Positions 17,545 to 26,717 of a stretch of DNA of 48,123 bases are shown piece by piece. Where the stretch lies: NCBI GenBank assembly GCA_021818445.1, contig JAKAEB010000030.1, forward strand, positions 1-48,123, in the 5' to 3' direction. The position numbers and the translations under genes were made by a program. The notes under the pieces were generated by a model. The model was not told the DNA's origin, made no database searches, and was given only the letters and a program-made list of their open reading frames with translations. The DNA is from Planctomycetota bacterium. GTDB taxonomy: Bacteria > Planctomycetota > Phycisphaerae > WQYP01. The first letter of the stretch is position 1; the number at the start of each line of letters is the position of its first letter.

Positions 17545-18855
17545 TTACACCAGTTGCCGGGTGCGGATGCTAAGATAATGGTTGATGACATTTAAATTCA
17601 ATGCATTGGCGTCGGATTCTATCACCACTACGCCAGCGCGGGAAAGTTCCACCAGCGAACTCTCCCGCTCGACCGATAAACTGCGCGCAGCAAGCACCTG
17701 GGCCACGCCGACGACAGATGACGCGCCGGAATCCGCCACCGCAGAGAGTAACGGATCGCGCAGTGAAAACACCGTTACGAGGTGTCGCCGCGCAATGGCC
17801 GGGGCCACCATACGGAAATTTTCAACCAGTTGTGGATCATTGAGATCGGTGAAGATGAACACCATACCGCGCCGCGCCTGACGCGACCGAATGGCGGACG
17901 CCAGGGAAAAAAACGACGGAAATACCGGTTCACTGTGCACTTCAACTAATTTTTCAATAATTCTATTTTTGGCCGCCTCACCACTGGCCGGTTTGACATA
18001 GCCGCCGACCATGTCTCGAAACACCAGCAGACCGATATTGTCGCGTTCAATGCCCGCCACATGAGCGAGCAGAATCGCGGCACTCACCGAGTAATCCAAG
18101 GTCGTGCGGTCGCCCGATGGCCGGGCCATGAGTCGGCTGGTATCCATGCAGATAAGCACATCCTGCCGACGTTCAATCTGGTAAAGATTGGAAATCAGCC
18201 GCTGATGATGGGCCGAAGCCCGCCAATTGATATCACGAAATTCATCGTCGGGCAGATAATCGCGAAGTTGTTCAAATTCGCGCCCGCTGCCCAGCAGGCG
18301 GCGGCGGTGCACACCTGAAAGCCCCAAGGCGCGATGCCGACGCAGCGATTCATATTGCCGCACTGCGGTCATATCCGGATAGATGCGTACCGGGTCAGAA
18401 ATGGGGGCTTGAAATCTGACCGCTGCCCAAGGGATGGCAAAGCTGACGGTTACAATCGGCGGTGCAAACGACATCAGGCCGCGTTGTTTGGGCAGGCCGA
18501 CAAACTCGCAAGCCCCTTGCGATTGCGAACCAACCACCAGACGCGAAGCATTTTTGGTGCAGGTAAATTCGTCCGGCCATTGCATTTCCACATGCACTTT
18601 CACCTTCCGGCGGCCGGGATTGGAAATGGCGAAAATAAGTGCAAGCGGTGCCCCAATTTCACCGCGCCGGGGGCAATGAAGCGTTGCGTTTAAATCGATG
18701 CGTTTGAGAATAATCCCCTCGATAATAATGATGGCCAGTGTGAAAGCGTCCAGCGCAACGGCACCCCATACCATGGCGGGGTAAAGGGCCGCGGCCAACG
18801 CGCAACCTGCGGCCAGTGCCAGCGCGATGAAGCTCATTTTGCCCGGTACTATCAT
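17545..18855 (-). CDS. DUF58 membrane protein (MoxR operon)
   Basis: Two N-terminal membrane helices (about residues 8-50), a beta-rich middle domain, then the DUF58 core: SGREFEQLRDYLPDDEFRDINW and a vWA-like part beginning VLICMDTSRLMA, where the MIDAS motif is degenerate (Asp-x-Ser-x-Leu). At 436 residues it is a standard-length membrane DUF58 protein. Its ATG overlaps the moxR stop in ATGA, so they are coupled. It is last in the operon. Such proteins are thought to be assembled or remodelled by the neighbouring MoxR ATPase. Confidence 0.88.
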   Translation of the reverse strand: MIVPGKMSFIALALAAGCALAAALYPAMVWGAVALDAFTLAIIIIEGIILKRIDLNATLHCPRRGEIGAPLALIFAISNPGRRKVKVHVEMQWPDEFTCTKNASRLVVGSQSQGACEFVGLPKQRGLMSFAPPIVTVSFAIPWAAVRFQAPISDPVRIYPDMTAVRQYESLRRHRALGLSGVHRRRLLGSGREFEQLRDYLPDDEFRDINWRASAHHQRLISNLYQIERRQDVLICMDTSRLMARPSGDRTTLDYSVSAAILLAHVAGIERDNIGLLVFRDMVGGYVKPASGEAAKNRIIEKLVEVHSEPVFPSFFSLASAIRSRQARRGMVFIFTDLNDPQLVENFRMVAPAIARRHLVTVFSLRDPLLSAVADSGASSVVGVAQVLAARSLSVERESSLVELSRAGVVVIESDANALNLNVINHYLSIRTRQLV

Positions 18856-19826
18856 CGTGGAATTTCCTGCTTGGAGACCAGATCGGCCAGTACGGCCGTC
18901 TTGTCGGTTCCCGATATTTCCGCATCGGCGGTAAGCATCATGCGATGTTCCAGCACCGGATTAAGGACACGCAGCACATCGTCAGGCGTGACAAAATCGC
19001 GGCCCTGCACAAGCGCCCAGGCTTTGGCGGATGTCAGTACCGCGATCGATGCCCGCGGCCCCCCACCGAGCTGGATCGATTCATGATCGCGCGTGGAGCG
19101 GACGATCCGGAGGATGTAGGCCATAATGCCCGGTTCCACACGCACCCGATCCACCACACGCTGCAAACCGATTACGCCATCAATATCCAACAGGGGTGAA
19201 ATATTTCCCACATCGAGTTGGTCGGGGGGATGCCCGTCGTGGACCGCCTTTAATATCTCACCCTCAGCTTCCACTGGCGGATAACCCACGCGAATTTTCA
19301 TCAGGAATCGGTCCTGCTGGGCTTCGGGCAGGGGATAAGTACCCTCAAATTCAACCGGGTTCTGGGTGGCAAATACGGTAAAGACAGGCGAGAGCAGATG
19401 CCGCACGCCGTCGATGGTGGCGTGGCGCTCGGCCATAGCCTCCAGTAATGCCGCCTGCGTTTTAGCTGGCGACCGGTTGATTTCATCTGCCAGCAGCAAA
19501 TCGGTGAAGATCGGGCCACGATGCAGGTGAAATTCATTGGTTCCCGGCGTAAAAATGGTGGTACCCAAAATGTCCGACGGCATAAGATCGGGTGTAAACT
19601 GCACCCGTTTGAAGCGGCTTGAAAGCAGCATCGCCATCACCCGCACTGAAAGCGTTTTGGCTGTGCCCGGCACACCCTCCAGGAGCCCATGGCCACGGGC
19701 CAGAAGTACAGTCAGCATCAGATCGATCACATCCGCCTGTCCGCGGATAATCTCCGCCATCCGTTGACGGATACCCCGTATCCCTTCTATGGCCGCGCTG
19801 TAATCGGCTTCATGATTTTCGGTCAC
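18852..19826 (-). CDS. MoxR-family AAA ATPase
   Basis: An AAA+ chaperone-like ATPase: Walker A GVPGTAKT, Walker B LLLADEINRSP, sensor FATQNPVEFEGTYPLPEAQQDRF, and a C-terminal lid with LGGGPRASIAVLTSAKAWAL. I chose GTG at 19826 because AGGAG lies 7 bases upstream; a GTG at 19841 would add five residues. It overlaps the DUF4350 gene by 17 bases and the DUF58 gene by 4. MoxR proteins insert cofactors or remodel vWA-type partners, which fits the gene order. Confidence 0.92.
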   Translation of the reverse strand: MTENHEADYSAAIEGIRGIRQRMAEIIRGQADVIDLMLTVLLARGHGLLEGVPGTAKTLSVRVMAMLLSSRFKRVQFTPDLMPSDILGTTIFTPGTNEFHLHRGPIFTDLLLADEINRSPAKTQAALLEAMAERHATIDGVRHLLSPVFTVFATQNPVEFEGTYPLPEAQQDRFLMKIRVGYPPVEAEGEILKAVHDGHPPDQLDVGNISPLLDIDGVIGLQRVVDRVRVEPGIMAYILRIVRSTRDHESIQLGGGPRASIAVLTSAKAWALVQGRDFVTPDDVLRVLNPVLEHRMMLTADAEISGTDKTAVLADLVSKQEIPR

Positions 19827-21288
19827 GCTTAATCTCCTCACATAAAATGGCCGACTGCGTCAGTAATCTTGCGCAGTGCAGTTTTTGTGCCCGCTGTGGG
19901 CGGTTTTTACCATCGGTGGCTTTAAGGAAGCGTTCAGCATCCGAAAGCAATGCGCTGGCTCTGCCCTGCAAATCAAAACGCAGGCGACTGACAGCTACGA
20001 CAACATTTCCGGGTGGAACTTTCATGCAGGCGGCGAGGCGCCGCTGAACCTCGGCTGCCACCCCCACACAAAAATCAGCATCCGACATGGATTGCTGATA
20101 AAGCCGTCCCAGTGTGGCAATCTGCTCCACATTCGATGCCACCACCGCCCTGTTGGAAGGATGTTGCCGATGCGAAAACCGCCGCGCTGCCCATAGCACC
20201 GCCACCAGCAAAACCAACACCTGCACACCGAATGCGTCGAGTCCAAATTGTGAAAACATTTCCAAAGTGGTCAATTGGCCACCAATCCCCAACCCCCATT
20301 CATTAAATATGACCGGTTTAGGGCCGATAATGCTCATTAAAAAATTCAGATTGGAACCAAGGTTGATTCCGCCATTCAGCAGAGGCCATGGCGATCCAAG
20401 CAGGACGATGTGCCCTTTGCCGCAGGGGCGTTCAATCGCCAGTGCCTGGTGCTGATACATCAGCAACGGATGCCAGACCGGTTGGCGGCCGGACTGCCAA
20501 CCCGTGAAGCGACTGGGCATTGCCAGCCAGACGGGCGGCTGCACGCGAGCGTTTGATGCATGGGCCGGCGACGAATTAAACGCCTGCCAGCGCGCCGGGA
20601 TCAGAATGGAGTTGTACCACTTCGGATTGCGATGCGCACTGTAGAATTTATCGACTTGCCGCAGATGCATTTCTGGCGGAAGTTGCGTTGGTTTGAAGCC
20701 GTGCTGAATGTGCTTTTTGCCGGTCGGTTTGGGGTTTTTGATCTCTGGTTCGGCATTCCGATGCTTACTGTCGCGAGCCGCCGACGGCCTGGCTGGCGGT
20801 GCGTTTGCGCCTTGGTGCCCAATAATACCGGCCGCGTTTTTCAGTTTGTGCGGGAGTGATTGGCTTTTTTTACCCGGGCGGGCCAGCGGGGCAACGCTCA
20901 ACCCTTCGTGTCTGGTGAGATGCGTATTGTGATAGGTGACCTCGAGGAGCGTATTGCCCCGCCGCACCCATCGCATTAGTCGTGGGTGATAGTGCGTGGA
21001 AAGAGTTGCGGACAAAAGAAGATGGCCACCCGACCGCGGTGGTTGAATATCAATTAATACACCCTTCCATTTTTTGTTCATGGCCGGGTGTTTCAGCAAT
21101 CGTACGTGTGTGCCGCCGTCCTGCAAATATTGTCGAAATGCCGCCATGCCCAAGGGGTCGTAGCGGTAAACGGAAAACAGCGGCACACTTCGCCCGGCCT
21201 GCAGATTGACCAGCAGACTTTCCGTCAGCAGCCAAAGGAGCAATGCGACCAGAGCACCCACAGCCAACCAGACTTGCACCTTACGCAT
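19810..21288 (-). CDS. DUF4350 domain membrane protein
   Basis: One N-terminal helix, an extracytoplasmic domain of the DUF4350 type (YRYDPLGMAAFRQYLQDGGTHVRLLK at the start is cut here to its key words: DPLGMAAFRQYL), a second helix near residue 355-375, and a cytoplasmic helical tail. A Pro/Lys/His-rich insertion lies around residues 140-200. The domain resembles a GldG/ABC-associated fold without catalytic residues. It overlaps DUF4129 by 8 bases and moxR by 17, so it is translationally linked. The role in the complex is unknown. Confidence 0.8.
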   Translation of the reverse strand: MRKVQVWLAVGALVALLLWLLTESLLVNLQAGRSVPLFSVYRYDPLGMAAFRQYLQDGGTHVRLLKHPAMNKKWKGVLIDIQPPRSGGHLLLSATLSTHYHPRLMRWVRRGNTLLEVTYHNTHLTRHEGLSVAPLARPGKKSQSLPHKLKNAAGIIGHQGANAPPARPSAARDSKHRNAEPEIKNPKPTGKKHIQHGFKPTQLPPEMHLRQVDKFYSAHRNPKWYNSILIPARWQAFNSSPAHASNARVQPPVWLAMPSRFTGWQSGRQPVWHPLLMYQHQALAIERPCGKGHIVLLGSPWPLLNGGINLGSNLNFLMSIIGPKPVIFNEWGLGIGGQLTTLEMFSQFGLDAFGVQVLVLLVAVLWAARRFSHRQHPSNRAVVASNVEQIATLGRLYQQSMSDADFCVGVAAEVQRRLAACMKVPPGNVVVAVSRLRFDLQGRASALLSDAERFLKATDGKNRPQRAQKLHCARLLTQSAILCEEIKRDRKS

Positions 21289-22114
21289 GGGCCACCGGCG
21301 GCTTGAGCAGCACCTTCATTTGCATATCAATCCCCGCCCGGGTTTCTGCCGGAACCGGCTTATCGCCGTACCAGACGCGGTCGAAGATGTCAGTTAAGGT
21401 GGAAAAGATTTGAATTTCCTCCCTGGGACCACGATACCGATTGACATACGCATGATTGGTAAGCGACTTGCGAAAATGAATTCGACCCGTCTCATGCAGA
21501 CCAGAGAGCAGGGCCAGATACATGGCCCGATAGGCCATTCGCCAATCGCCGTCCTGTCCCAACTGCTGCGCCAAGCTCAGCCACGCATCGGCATTTTGCG
21601 CCAAGGCATCGCCCTCGTTGAGTGCTTTTTTCACATTGACCACCGGAGGTACGACCGCTGATTCTTCCGCCGTTCCCCGCCGCTGACTCCAAATTGTCCA
21701 CACAATCCAACCACCAAGCCCCATGGCAACGAGCGCGAGCACGCACAGGAGCAATTTTCCAAAAGCGCCGGCGGCCGAACCCAAACCCCATGCCCCGGAT
21801 GCACCATCACGATGGCCATAGTGTTCATTCCTCCCGTTGCTTGTTCTTTTAATGTGCCATTTCCAATGCAGCCACTTCAGCAGCGGATTAATAATGGTGC
21901 GTTTGAAGTTGTGATACATGCGGTCAAGTAACTTAAACACGGGGTTATGGGTCGCTGTGCGATAACCGTGATGAATTCTCCAGCGCCGGTATTGCGGCAA
22001 TTGGAGAATCCGGTCCAATCGCCTGTGTGATACAGCCGATACCGCCAGCCCCCTCGACGGCACCCATGTGACCGCCAGTACGAACCATAGCAATATCAAA
22101 GCACCCATCCTCAT
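21281..22114 (-). CDS. DUF4129-type membrane protein
   Basis: The start ATG at 22114 overlaps the preceding stop in ATGA; the open frame runs further upstream to 22240, but that part lies inside the previous gene. A signal or first helix (MGALILLWFVLAVTW) is followed by a basic segment, a second helix (about residues 120-145) and a cytoplasmic C-terminal domain typical of DUF4129: WRMAYRAMYLALLSGLHETGRI, FRKSLTNHAYV and FDRVWYGDKPV. DUF4129 proteins accompany MoxR/DUF58 operons and some transglutaminase-like genes. Confidence 0.8.
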   Translation of the reverse strand: MRMGALILLWFVLAVTWVPSRGLAVSAVSHRRLDRILQLPQYRRWRIHHGYRTATHNPVFKLLDRMYHNFKRTIINPLLKWLHWKWHIKRTSNGRNEHYGHRDGASGAWGLGSAAGAFGKLLLCVLALVAMGLGGWIVWTIWSQRRGTAEESAVVPPVVNVKKALNEGDALAQNADAWLSLAQQLGQDGDWRMAYRAMYLALLSGLHETGRIHFRKSLTNHAYVNRYRGPREEIQIFSTLTDIFDRVWYGDKPVPAETRAGIDMQMKVLLKPPVAHA

Positions 22115-22911
22115 GACGATGATTCTCCTGCCATCGCCAGCAGACGGGCCTTCAGGTCTGCACCCGTCTGGCGGAACCCAATTTGCTGACTTAGCAGAAC
22201 CCCCGCCGCAATCCAAAACATATCGATCGGCACCAAACACAACGCAGAGACGGCAAAACCAAAGGCGCGGCTTTGCACCATAAGCTGCAAATACATGTCG
22301 TGAATGCCCAGGAATGATGGCAATATGGGTTTGGCGATCAAAGCGAGGAAGGCATAGGCCGCCCCACTGATCACCAAGTAAATTAACGCCATCATAAATA
22401 GACCGGCGATGATACGGGGAAGGGAATAGGGCATACCGATGAGACGACGGACGGTAGAAAAGTTCATGTTTGGCTGATCCATGACAAACGGGGCCGCCAA
22501 GGTGGAGCCAATCAAGGAGGCCATGGATGGAATAAGTGCGATGAAGGCGGCAGAGATGCCAATTCCACAGAGCATAAACTTAAGCACGATAATGCTCCAC
22601 ATTCGACGCCAAAGCGGCAGATTCAATTTGGGCGATATGGTCAACAATAACCGACGCTGCATGACGGCGAGCACCACCCACCGCCAGGGGAATGCCAGCG
22701 TCGCCAACACTGCACCCATCAAAGCCAAACCCGCATCATGAGCGCTTATGGCATTAAGACCCACAATTAAAGCCAGCGCCAGCGGCGCATTGGCCAAGAT
22801 GTAAGCGGGCACAAACCATCCGGCAGAATCGCGGGTCAATTCAATAGCGCTGTCCATCAAAGCGGCGAATTGCTCTGATTCAGGAAAGTAATCTTCGGCA
22901 GACAGCGACAA
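22111..22911 (-). CDS. Multi-pass membrane protein, MoxR operon
   Basis: About five to six hydrophobic helices and few charged residues outside the loops; no family motif that I can name. TTG at 22911 is the start, with GGAG 9 bases upstream. Gene order (after a B-box-like zinc protein, before DUF4129) matches the position often held by a stage-II-sporulation-M-like or DUF-type membrane component in such operons, but the sequence does not prove it. Confidence 0.75.
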   Translation of the reverse strand: MSLSAEDYFPESEQFAALMDSAIELTRDSAGWFVPAYILANAPLALALIVGLNAISAHDAGLALMGAVLATLAFPWRWVVLAVMQRRLLLTISPKLNLPLWRRMWSIIVLKFMLCGIGISAAFIALIPSMASLIGSTLAAPFVMDQPNMNFSTVRRLIGMPYSLPRIIAGLFMMALIYLVISGAAYAFLALIAKPILPSFLGIHDMYLQLMVQSRAFGFAVSALCLVPIDMFWIAAGVLLSQQIGFRQTGADLKARLLAMAGESSS

Positions 22912-22971
22912 AAGCTAATTCTCCTCCATTACAGGGCGCTGGAGACGCCCATCTATGTAACCGCCCCGGCG

Positions 22972-23262
22972 TCAGCGGTGCTGCATCAGATGAATAAACA
23001 GCAAATACAGGCACGCGCCCATCTCAATAGCCACCAGCGGCGAAAGAAGCGAGAAGATCAACAGCCACATATTTCGCCACAACCATAGACCCCGGCCCGA
23101 CGCACTACGCGACCGTCGCAGGATTTCCAATCCCTCGCGGCTGTAATTGACGCCATCGTATTGTGTTGAACATTCAGTGCAGATGGGACGGTGGGTGATG
23201 ACACAGCGACCGACTGCAAGTCGATCCGGATGATTAATACAATAATCTCGCTTGAGCGACAT
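22972..23262 (-). CDS. B-box-like zinc-binding small membrane protein
   Basis: An N-terminal B-box-like zinc site (CINHPDRLAVGRC, then HRPICTEC) is followed by one or two hydrophobic helices (LWLLIFSLLSPLVAIEMGA region) in 96 residues. This matches the short B-box proteins often seen with rhomboid or MoxR operons. It is the first gene of the six-gene operon running to 17545. ATG at 23262 has no strong ribosome-binding site. Confidence 0.72.
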   Translation of the reverse strand: MSLKRDYCINHPDRLAVGRCVITHRPICTECSTQYDGVNYSREGLEILRRSRSASGRGLWLWRNMWLLIFSLLSPLVAIEMGACLYLLFIHLMQHR

Positions 23263-23586
23263 AAAATTTACATTACCGTTGGACGCTGTAAACCAATCAA
23301 ATAAAGCCTATGCGAGATTGCAGTTGACCGCAATATTGACATGGAGCCGGCGATAGATGCCTTCGCGACACATTCTGTCGCAGGCAGCCATTTCCGGTGT
23401 ATCGCAACATATTCTTGGCGGCTGGCCCGCACCATGGCCCTTGCTCATACGGCCATCGACTGATGTCATTGCCTGCACGCCGATGGCGCAACGCCAACCC
23501 GAGCCATATTCATCAAATGCGGCAAGGTAAGTTCAAGGGCGGCGGCCATATGATTCACCCTCCGCCAATTGAAGTGAGTGTGGCGA
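23263..23586 (-). other. Intergenic stretch, 324 bases
   Basis: Lies between the glycosyltransferase gene's end and the B-box gene's start, both minus strand. It should contain the promoter of the MoxR operon. A 66-codon minus-strand frame at 23297-23497 has no ribosome-binding site and no recognised family. Confidence 0.4.
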
Positions 23587-24306
23587 TCACTTTCGGCGGG
23601 TGGCGAAGAGCTCGGCACCAATGGTGTAAAAAATCTTGGTCCCCGCACCAATGACACCCCGAATCGTGCCAGAAATTTTGGACCGTCCAATCCGGCGTCG
23701 GTAGTCGACCGGGACTTCTATAATGCGCAACCCCGCCACCACGGCCCGTATTTGCATTTGAACCGTCCAGCCGAAGTTTTGATCATCCATATTGAGCCGA
23801 TCGTAAGCCGTTTTGCGAATCGCACGAAAGGGCCCAAGGTCGGTATAACGGTGATGCCACAGTAAACGAATCAGGAAGCATGCCAAAAAGCCGCCAAAGC
23901 GTTGCTGCGGCAACAGGGCACCGCGCTGGCGCTTGCCCATGGTGCGGGACCCGAGAACCATATCCGCCCGGTCATCTGCAATGGGTGCGACCAAAGCGTC
24001 CATGTGCTGCGGGTAGTCGCTCAAATCACCATCGACAAAAACTAAAATGTCGGCATCGGTGGCGGCGGCGCATCCCGCCAGGCATGCACGCCCGTAGCCG
24101 CGCTCCGGCACATGAATCACCTCGGCACCTGCGGAGGCTGCCTCCTGCGCGGTGGCATCGGTGGAGCCGTTATCGCACACGATGATCCGCTTAACCCAAC
24201 GCGGCACGGCCCGCACCACCTGCCCGATGGAGGCCTGTTCATTAAGGGCAGGGATAATTACGACCACGGATCGGCCGGAAAGCTTCAATTCGGTGGCATC
24301 ATCCAT
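23587..24306 (-). CDS. GT2 polyprenyl-phosphate sugar transferase-like (DPM1-type)
   Basis: A GT-A glycosyltransferase of the dolichol-phosphate-mannose-synthase-like branch: VVVIIPALNEQASIGQVV, VCDNGSTDATA, the metal site DGDLSD, and LGPFRAIRK with the catalytic-loop QRFGG. The basic VDYRRRIGRSKISG segment near the end is typical. It has no membrane anchor. The ATG at 24306 overlaps the upstream stop as TGATG; the frame extends further to 24369, but that part lies within the previous gene. It most likely makes a polyprenyl-phosphate-linked sugar, the donor type used by the next gene's product. Confidence 0.88.
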   Translation of the reverse strand: MDDATELKLSGRSVVVIIPALNEQASIGQVVRAVPRWVKRIIVCDNGSTDATAQEAASAGAEVIHVPERGYGRACLAGCAAATDADILVFVDGDLSDYPQHMDALVAPIADDRADMVLGSRTMGKRQRGALLPQQRFGGFLACFLIRLLWHHRYTDLGPFRAIRKTAYDRLNMDDQNFGWTVQMQIRAVVAGLRIIEVPVDYRRRIGRSKISGTIRGVIGAGTKIFYTIGAELFATRRK

Positions 24307-25859
24307 CACAAAGCCCCCGGCAACTTGGGGTTGGTGGCTGGGACGGCCGGTGCGACCGGGGGGAACCATCGGAGCGTGGGAATAAAGGCCTCAAGAATAA
24401 ACAGCAGGATAATCGGTGCATGTTCAACCCATATCAATCCAGGATAAATATAACTGAGATGATACAGCCCCAGCGTGCACGACCAGAGCAGGATCGAGAG
24501 GCGCGGACTTAACGCAAGCATCGGCGTCAACCAGGTGTAGTACCAGGGCAGTTCCGTGGGGGAAAGCAGAAATATAAGGGCGGTGAGCCAGAGACCCAGT
24601 TTTATTAAATCAATTTCATCTTTGGGCCTGCGCCACATGAGACCGCACACCGCCAATGCGTACAGCACCATCACCGTCATCCGGCTGGCACGCTGAGCTG
24701 CGAACCAGGATGTCATAAGCCCGCTCCACACATGTGAGATAAGGTGAAACACCAGATCGTTGGCCTCCCAGTAATGGGCGTAGGCCTGCACGGAAATAAA
24801 CGCGCGTGGGCCGGTGAGCAGCATGGGGGATAGCGCGATGCATGTGGAGAGTATTAACGCTACCAGCGTTGCGGCCAGGCGTTTGGGATATTTCCAGTAT
24901 TTTCGTATTACAATAGAGATGAATACCAACGGCCAGAATTTGGCCCCAATCGCCAAACCCAGCGCCACACATGCCCAGATGGCGCAGTCACTTACCAGCA
25001 GCAGAAAGAACAGGGCCACAAAAAAAAGGGCTATCGAATCCAGATGAGCTTCATTGGCAAAGGAGTTAATGACCATCGGATTCCACCAGTAAAGCAGCAA
25101 CCAGCCGGACGGCAGCCGTAAATGGCGCAGCGTCAAGCCGATGGCCACCGCCGTGCCGGCATCAAAAAGCACAAGCCACCATTTGAGCATAATGGTGCTG
25201 GACGGCGCCATAAAGGCGGCGATAGCAAATACCGCTTCGCTTACCGGGGGGTAAATGGTGGGAAGCTTGCGGTGGTTGATGTGCGAAATTAGTGCCCGGT
25301 GCCGAATGGCCAAGGTGTGCAGGCCAGCGGGAAGACCGGCTGCCTTATTGGACAGGGCCGCAGCCGGGCTTTGCGCCCATGGGTTGTAGCCGTGTGTCCA
25401 AACCAGTCCATCCCACAGGTAGCGGAGGCAATCGGTTTGGCGCACGGGCGGCGCGGGGATTAATACCAGCCGTGCGGCAGCCCCGACAAGAACGATCCAA
25501 AACAGCATCCAGCGCGGCTGCACAAATTTCATGCACATGGCGCTGGCGACAAAAAGCAGGCCAACACCGACGCTTCCTGCAACCAGAGGAATCCGGGGCA
25601 CCTGCGAGTTAAGTGCCTCGGCGATGATTGCGGACCAGCCCAGCAGGACGGCGGCCAAAACCAGCACCACGCCCGTGATTACCAGCAGGACGTTCGATGC
25701 GCGGGATGGAGTAATATGCCTACCTGCCACCAGTTTCAGTTCCCCCGGATTTTCGATTGGTTGGATGATACCCAGCGCCACACCTGAAGTTGAGAGAGAT
25801 GTACAAGAAGTGGGGCATAGATCACCATATCCAATCGATATTTTTCTACGTAAGATCAT
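24306..25859 (-). CDS. Multi-pass membrane glycosyltransferase (PIG-M/GT87-like)
   Basis: About 11 hydrophobic helices. The first loop carries TDCLRYLWDGLVWTHGYNPW, the acidic motif of polyprenyl-phosphate-dependent mannosyltransferases (the Asp after Thr is the likely catalytic base), and YPPVSEAVFA and WNPMVINSF follow. The true start is uncertain. ATG at 25859 has no ribosome-binding site and leaves only 45 bases to the divergent gene. GTG at 25733 has GGGGG nine bases upstream. The first 42 residues look unlike a membrane-protein N-terminus. It is coupled to the DPM-like gene, which probably makes its donor. Confidence 0.75.
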   Translation of the reverse strand: MILRRKISIGYGDLCPTSCTSLSTSGVALGIIQPIENPGELKLVAGRHITPSRASNVLLVITGVVLVLAAVLLGWSAIIAEALNSQVPRIPLVAGSVGVGLLFVASAMCMKFVQPRWMLFWIVLVGAAARLVLIPAPPVRQTDCLRYLWDGLVWTHGYNPWAQSPAAALSNKAAGLPAGLHTLAIRHRALISHINHRKLPTIYPPVSEAVFAIAAFMAPSSTIMLKWWLVLFDAGTAVAIGLTLRHLRLPSGWLLLYWWNPMVINSFANEAHLDSIALFFVALFFLLLVSDCAIWACVALGLAIGAKFWPLVFISIVIRKYWKYPKRLAATLVALILSTCIALSPMLLTGPRAFISVQAYAHYWEANDLVFHLISHVWSGLMTSWFAAQRASRMTVMVLYALAVCGLMWRRPKDEIDLIKLGLWLTALIFLLSPTELPWYYTWLTPMLALSPRLSILLWSCTLGLYHLSYIYPGLIWVEHAPIILLFILEAFIPTLRWFPPVAPAVPATNPKLPGAL

Positions 25860-25904
25860 ATGGGTTGGGACGACTAAGACAAAGGTTCAGGCGGCGGCTG
25901 GAGC

Positions 25905-26717
25905 ATGGTGGGCTGCATGTACAACTTTCGGCAAGCGAAACGCAGAGCATCCGCCGGGCAGACCGGTCGATCGGTGGTGTTCCACCATCTTGATGACCCG
26001 GCCCGGAATTCAGGTTGGCGCATCGGCATTGTGATACCTTGCAAGGGGGATCAGGCACTTTTGCCGTCTTGCCTGCAGTCACTGGAGCCATTCCGGCTGG
26101 CGGGTGATCAAATTGTGTTGGTGGATGGTGATGGAATCGCCGACTTGGCGGCCGACATGCGGCTGCAGGGAATACATTACCTGCATGCCGAAGATTCGCG
26201 ACGTGGTTCGGTCATCAATCGCGGCATTGCGTGGCTATTACAGAACGCAAACGTGGATGTTTTAATGGTATGCCACGCCGATATGCGAGTGGCGATTGAT
26301 ACCCGAGTTGCCATGGTCGAGGGGATGACGGCCGACGCCCGGCACCTGTGGGGCTGGATGGGGCACCGTATTGACGATCGGCGTTGGCGATACCGCGTGG
26401 TAGAATGGGGCAACAACTGGCGCGGGGCGAGCCTGCACCTGCCCTACGGTGACCAACTAATGTTTGTCGGGGTGGATTTGCTGGCCCAAAGTGGTGGTTG
26501 GCCCGGCCAACCGAATATGGAAGATATTGAATTATCGCTGCGGCTGCGAAAAATCACACCTCCGATGCGTATTAAAACGCCGGTACTTATCAGTGGTCGG
26601 CACTGGCAAAGGGGCATCATAAAAACCACGCTGCGGAACTGGCTGACTGCCACACGGTACGCCGCCCACCGAAAGCCAATACAGGATGAGGGAGCATGTC
26701 TGATACCCAAATCGTAA
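25905..26717 (+). CDS. TIGR04283-type arsenosugar-associated glycosyltransferase (GT2)
   Basis: A GT2-fold protein of the subfamily found with radical-SAM ArsS genes (TIGR04283). The nucleotide-binding start is GIVIPCKGDQALLPSCLQSL (about residues 40-59), followed by VDGDGIADLA in place of the usual DGGSxD, LHAEDSRRGSVINRG, VLMVCHADMR, and GDQLMFVGVDLLAQSGG with PNMEDIELSLRLR. The N-terminal 38 residues are unusual and may be partly untranslated (internal ATG at 25917). It overlaps the next gene by 22 bases. Its expected role is a transferase acting on the arsenic-containing nucleoside; the exact reaction is unproven. Confidence 0.85.
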   Translation: MVGCMYNFRQAKRRASAGQTGRSVVFHHLDDPARNSGWRIGIVIPCKGDQALLPSCLQSLEPFRLAGDQIVLVDGDGIADLAADMRLQGIHYLHAEDSRRGSVINRGIAWLLQNANVDVLMVCHADMRVAIDTRVAMVEGMTADARHLWGWMGHRIDDRRWRYRVVEWGNNWRGASLHLPYGDQLMFVGVDLLAQSGGWPGQPNMEDIELSLRLRKITPPMRIKTPVLISGRHWQRGIIKTTLRNWLTATRYAAHRKPIQDEGACLIPKS

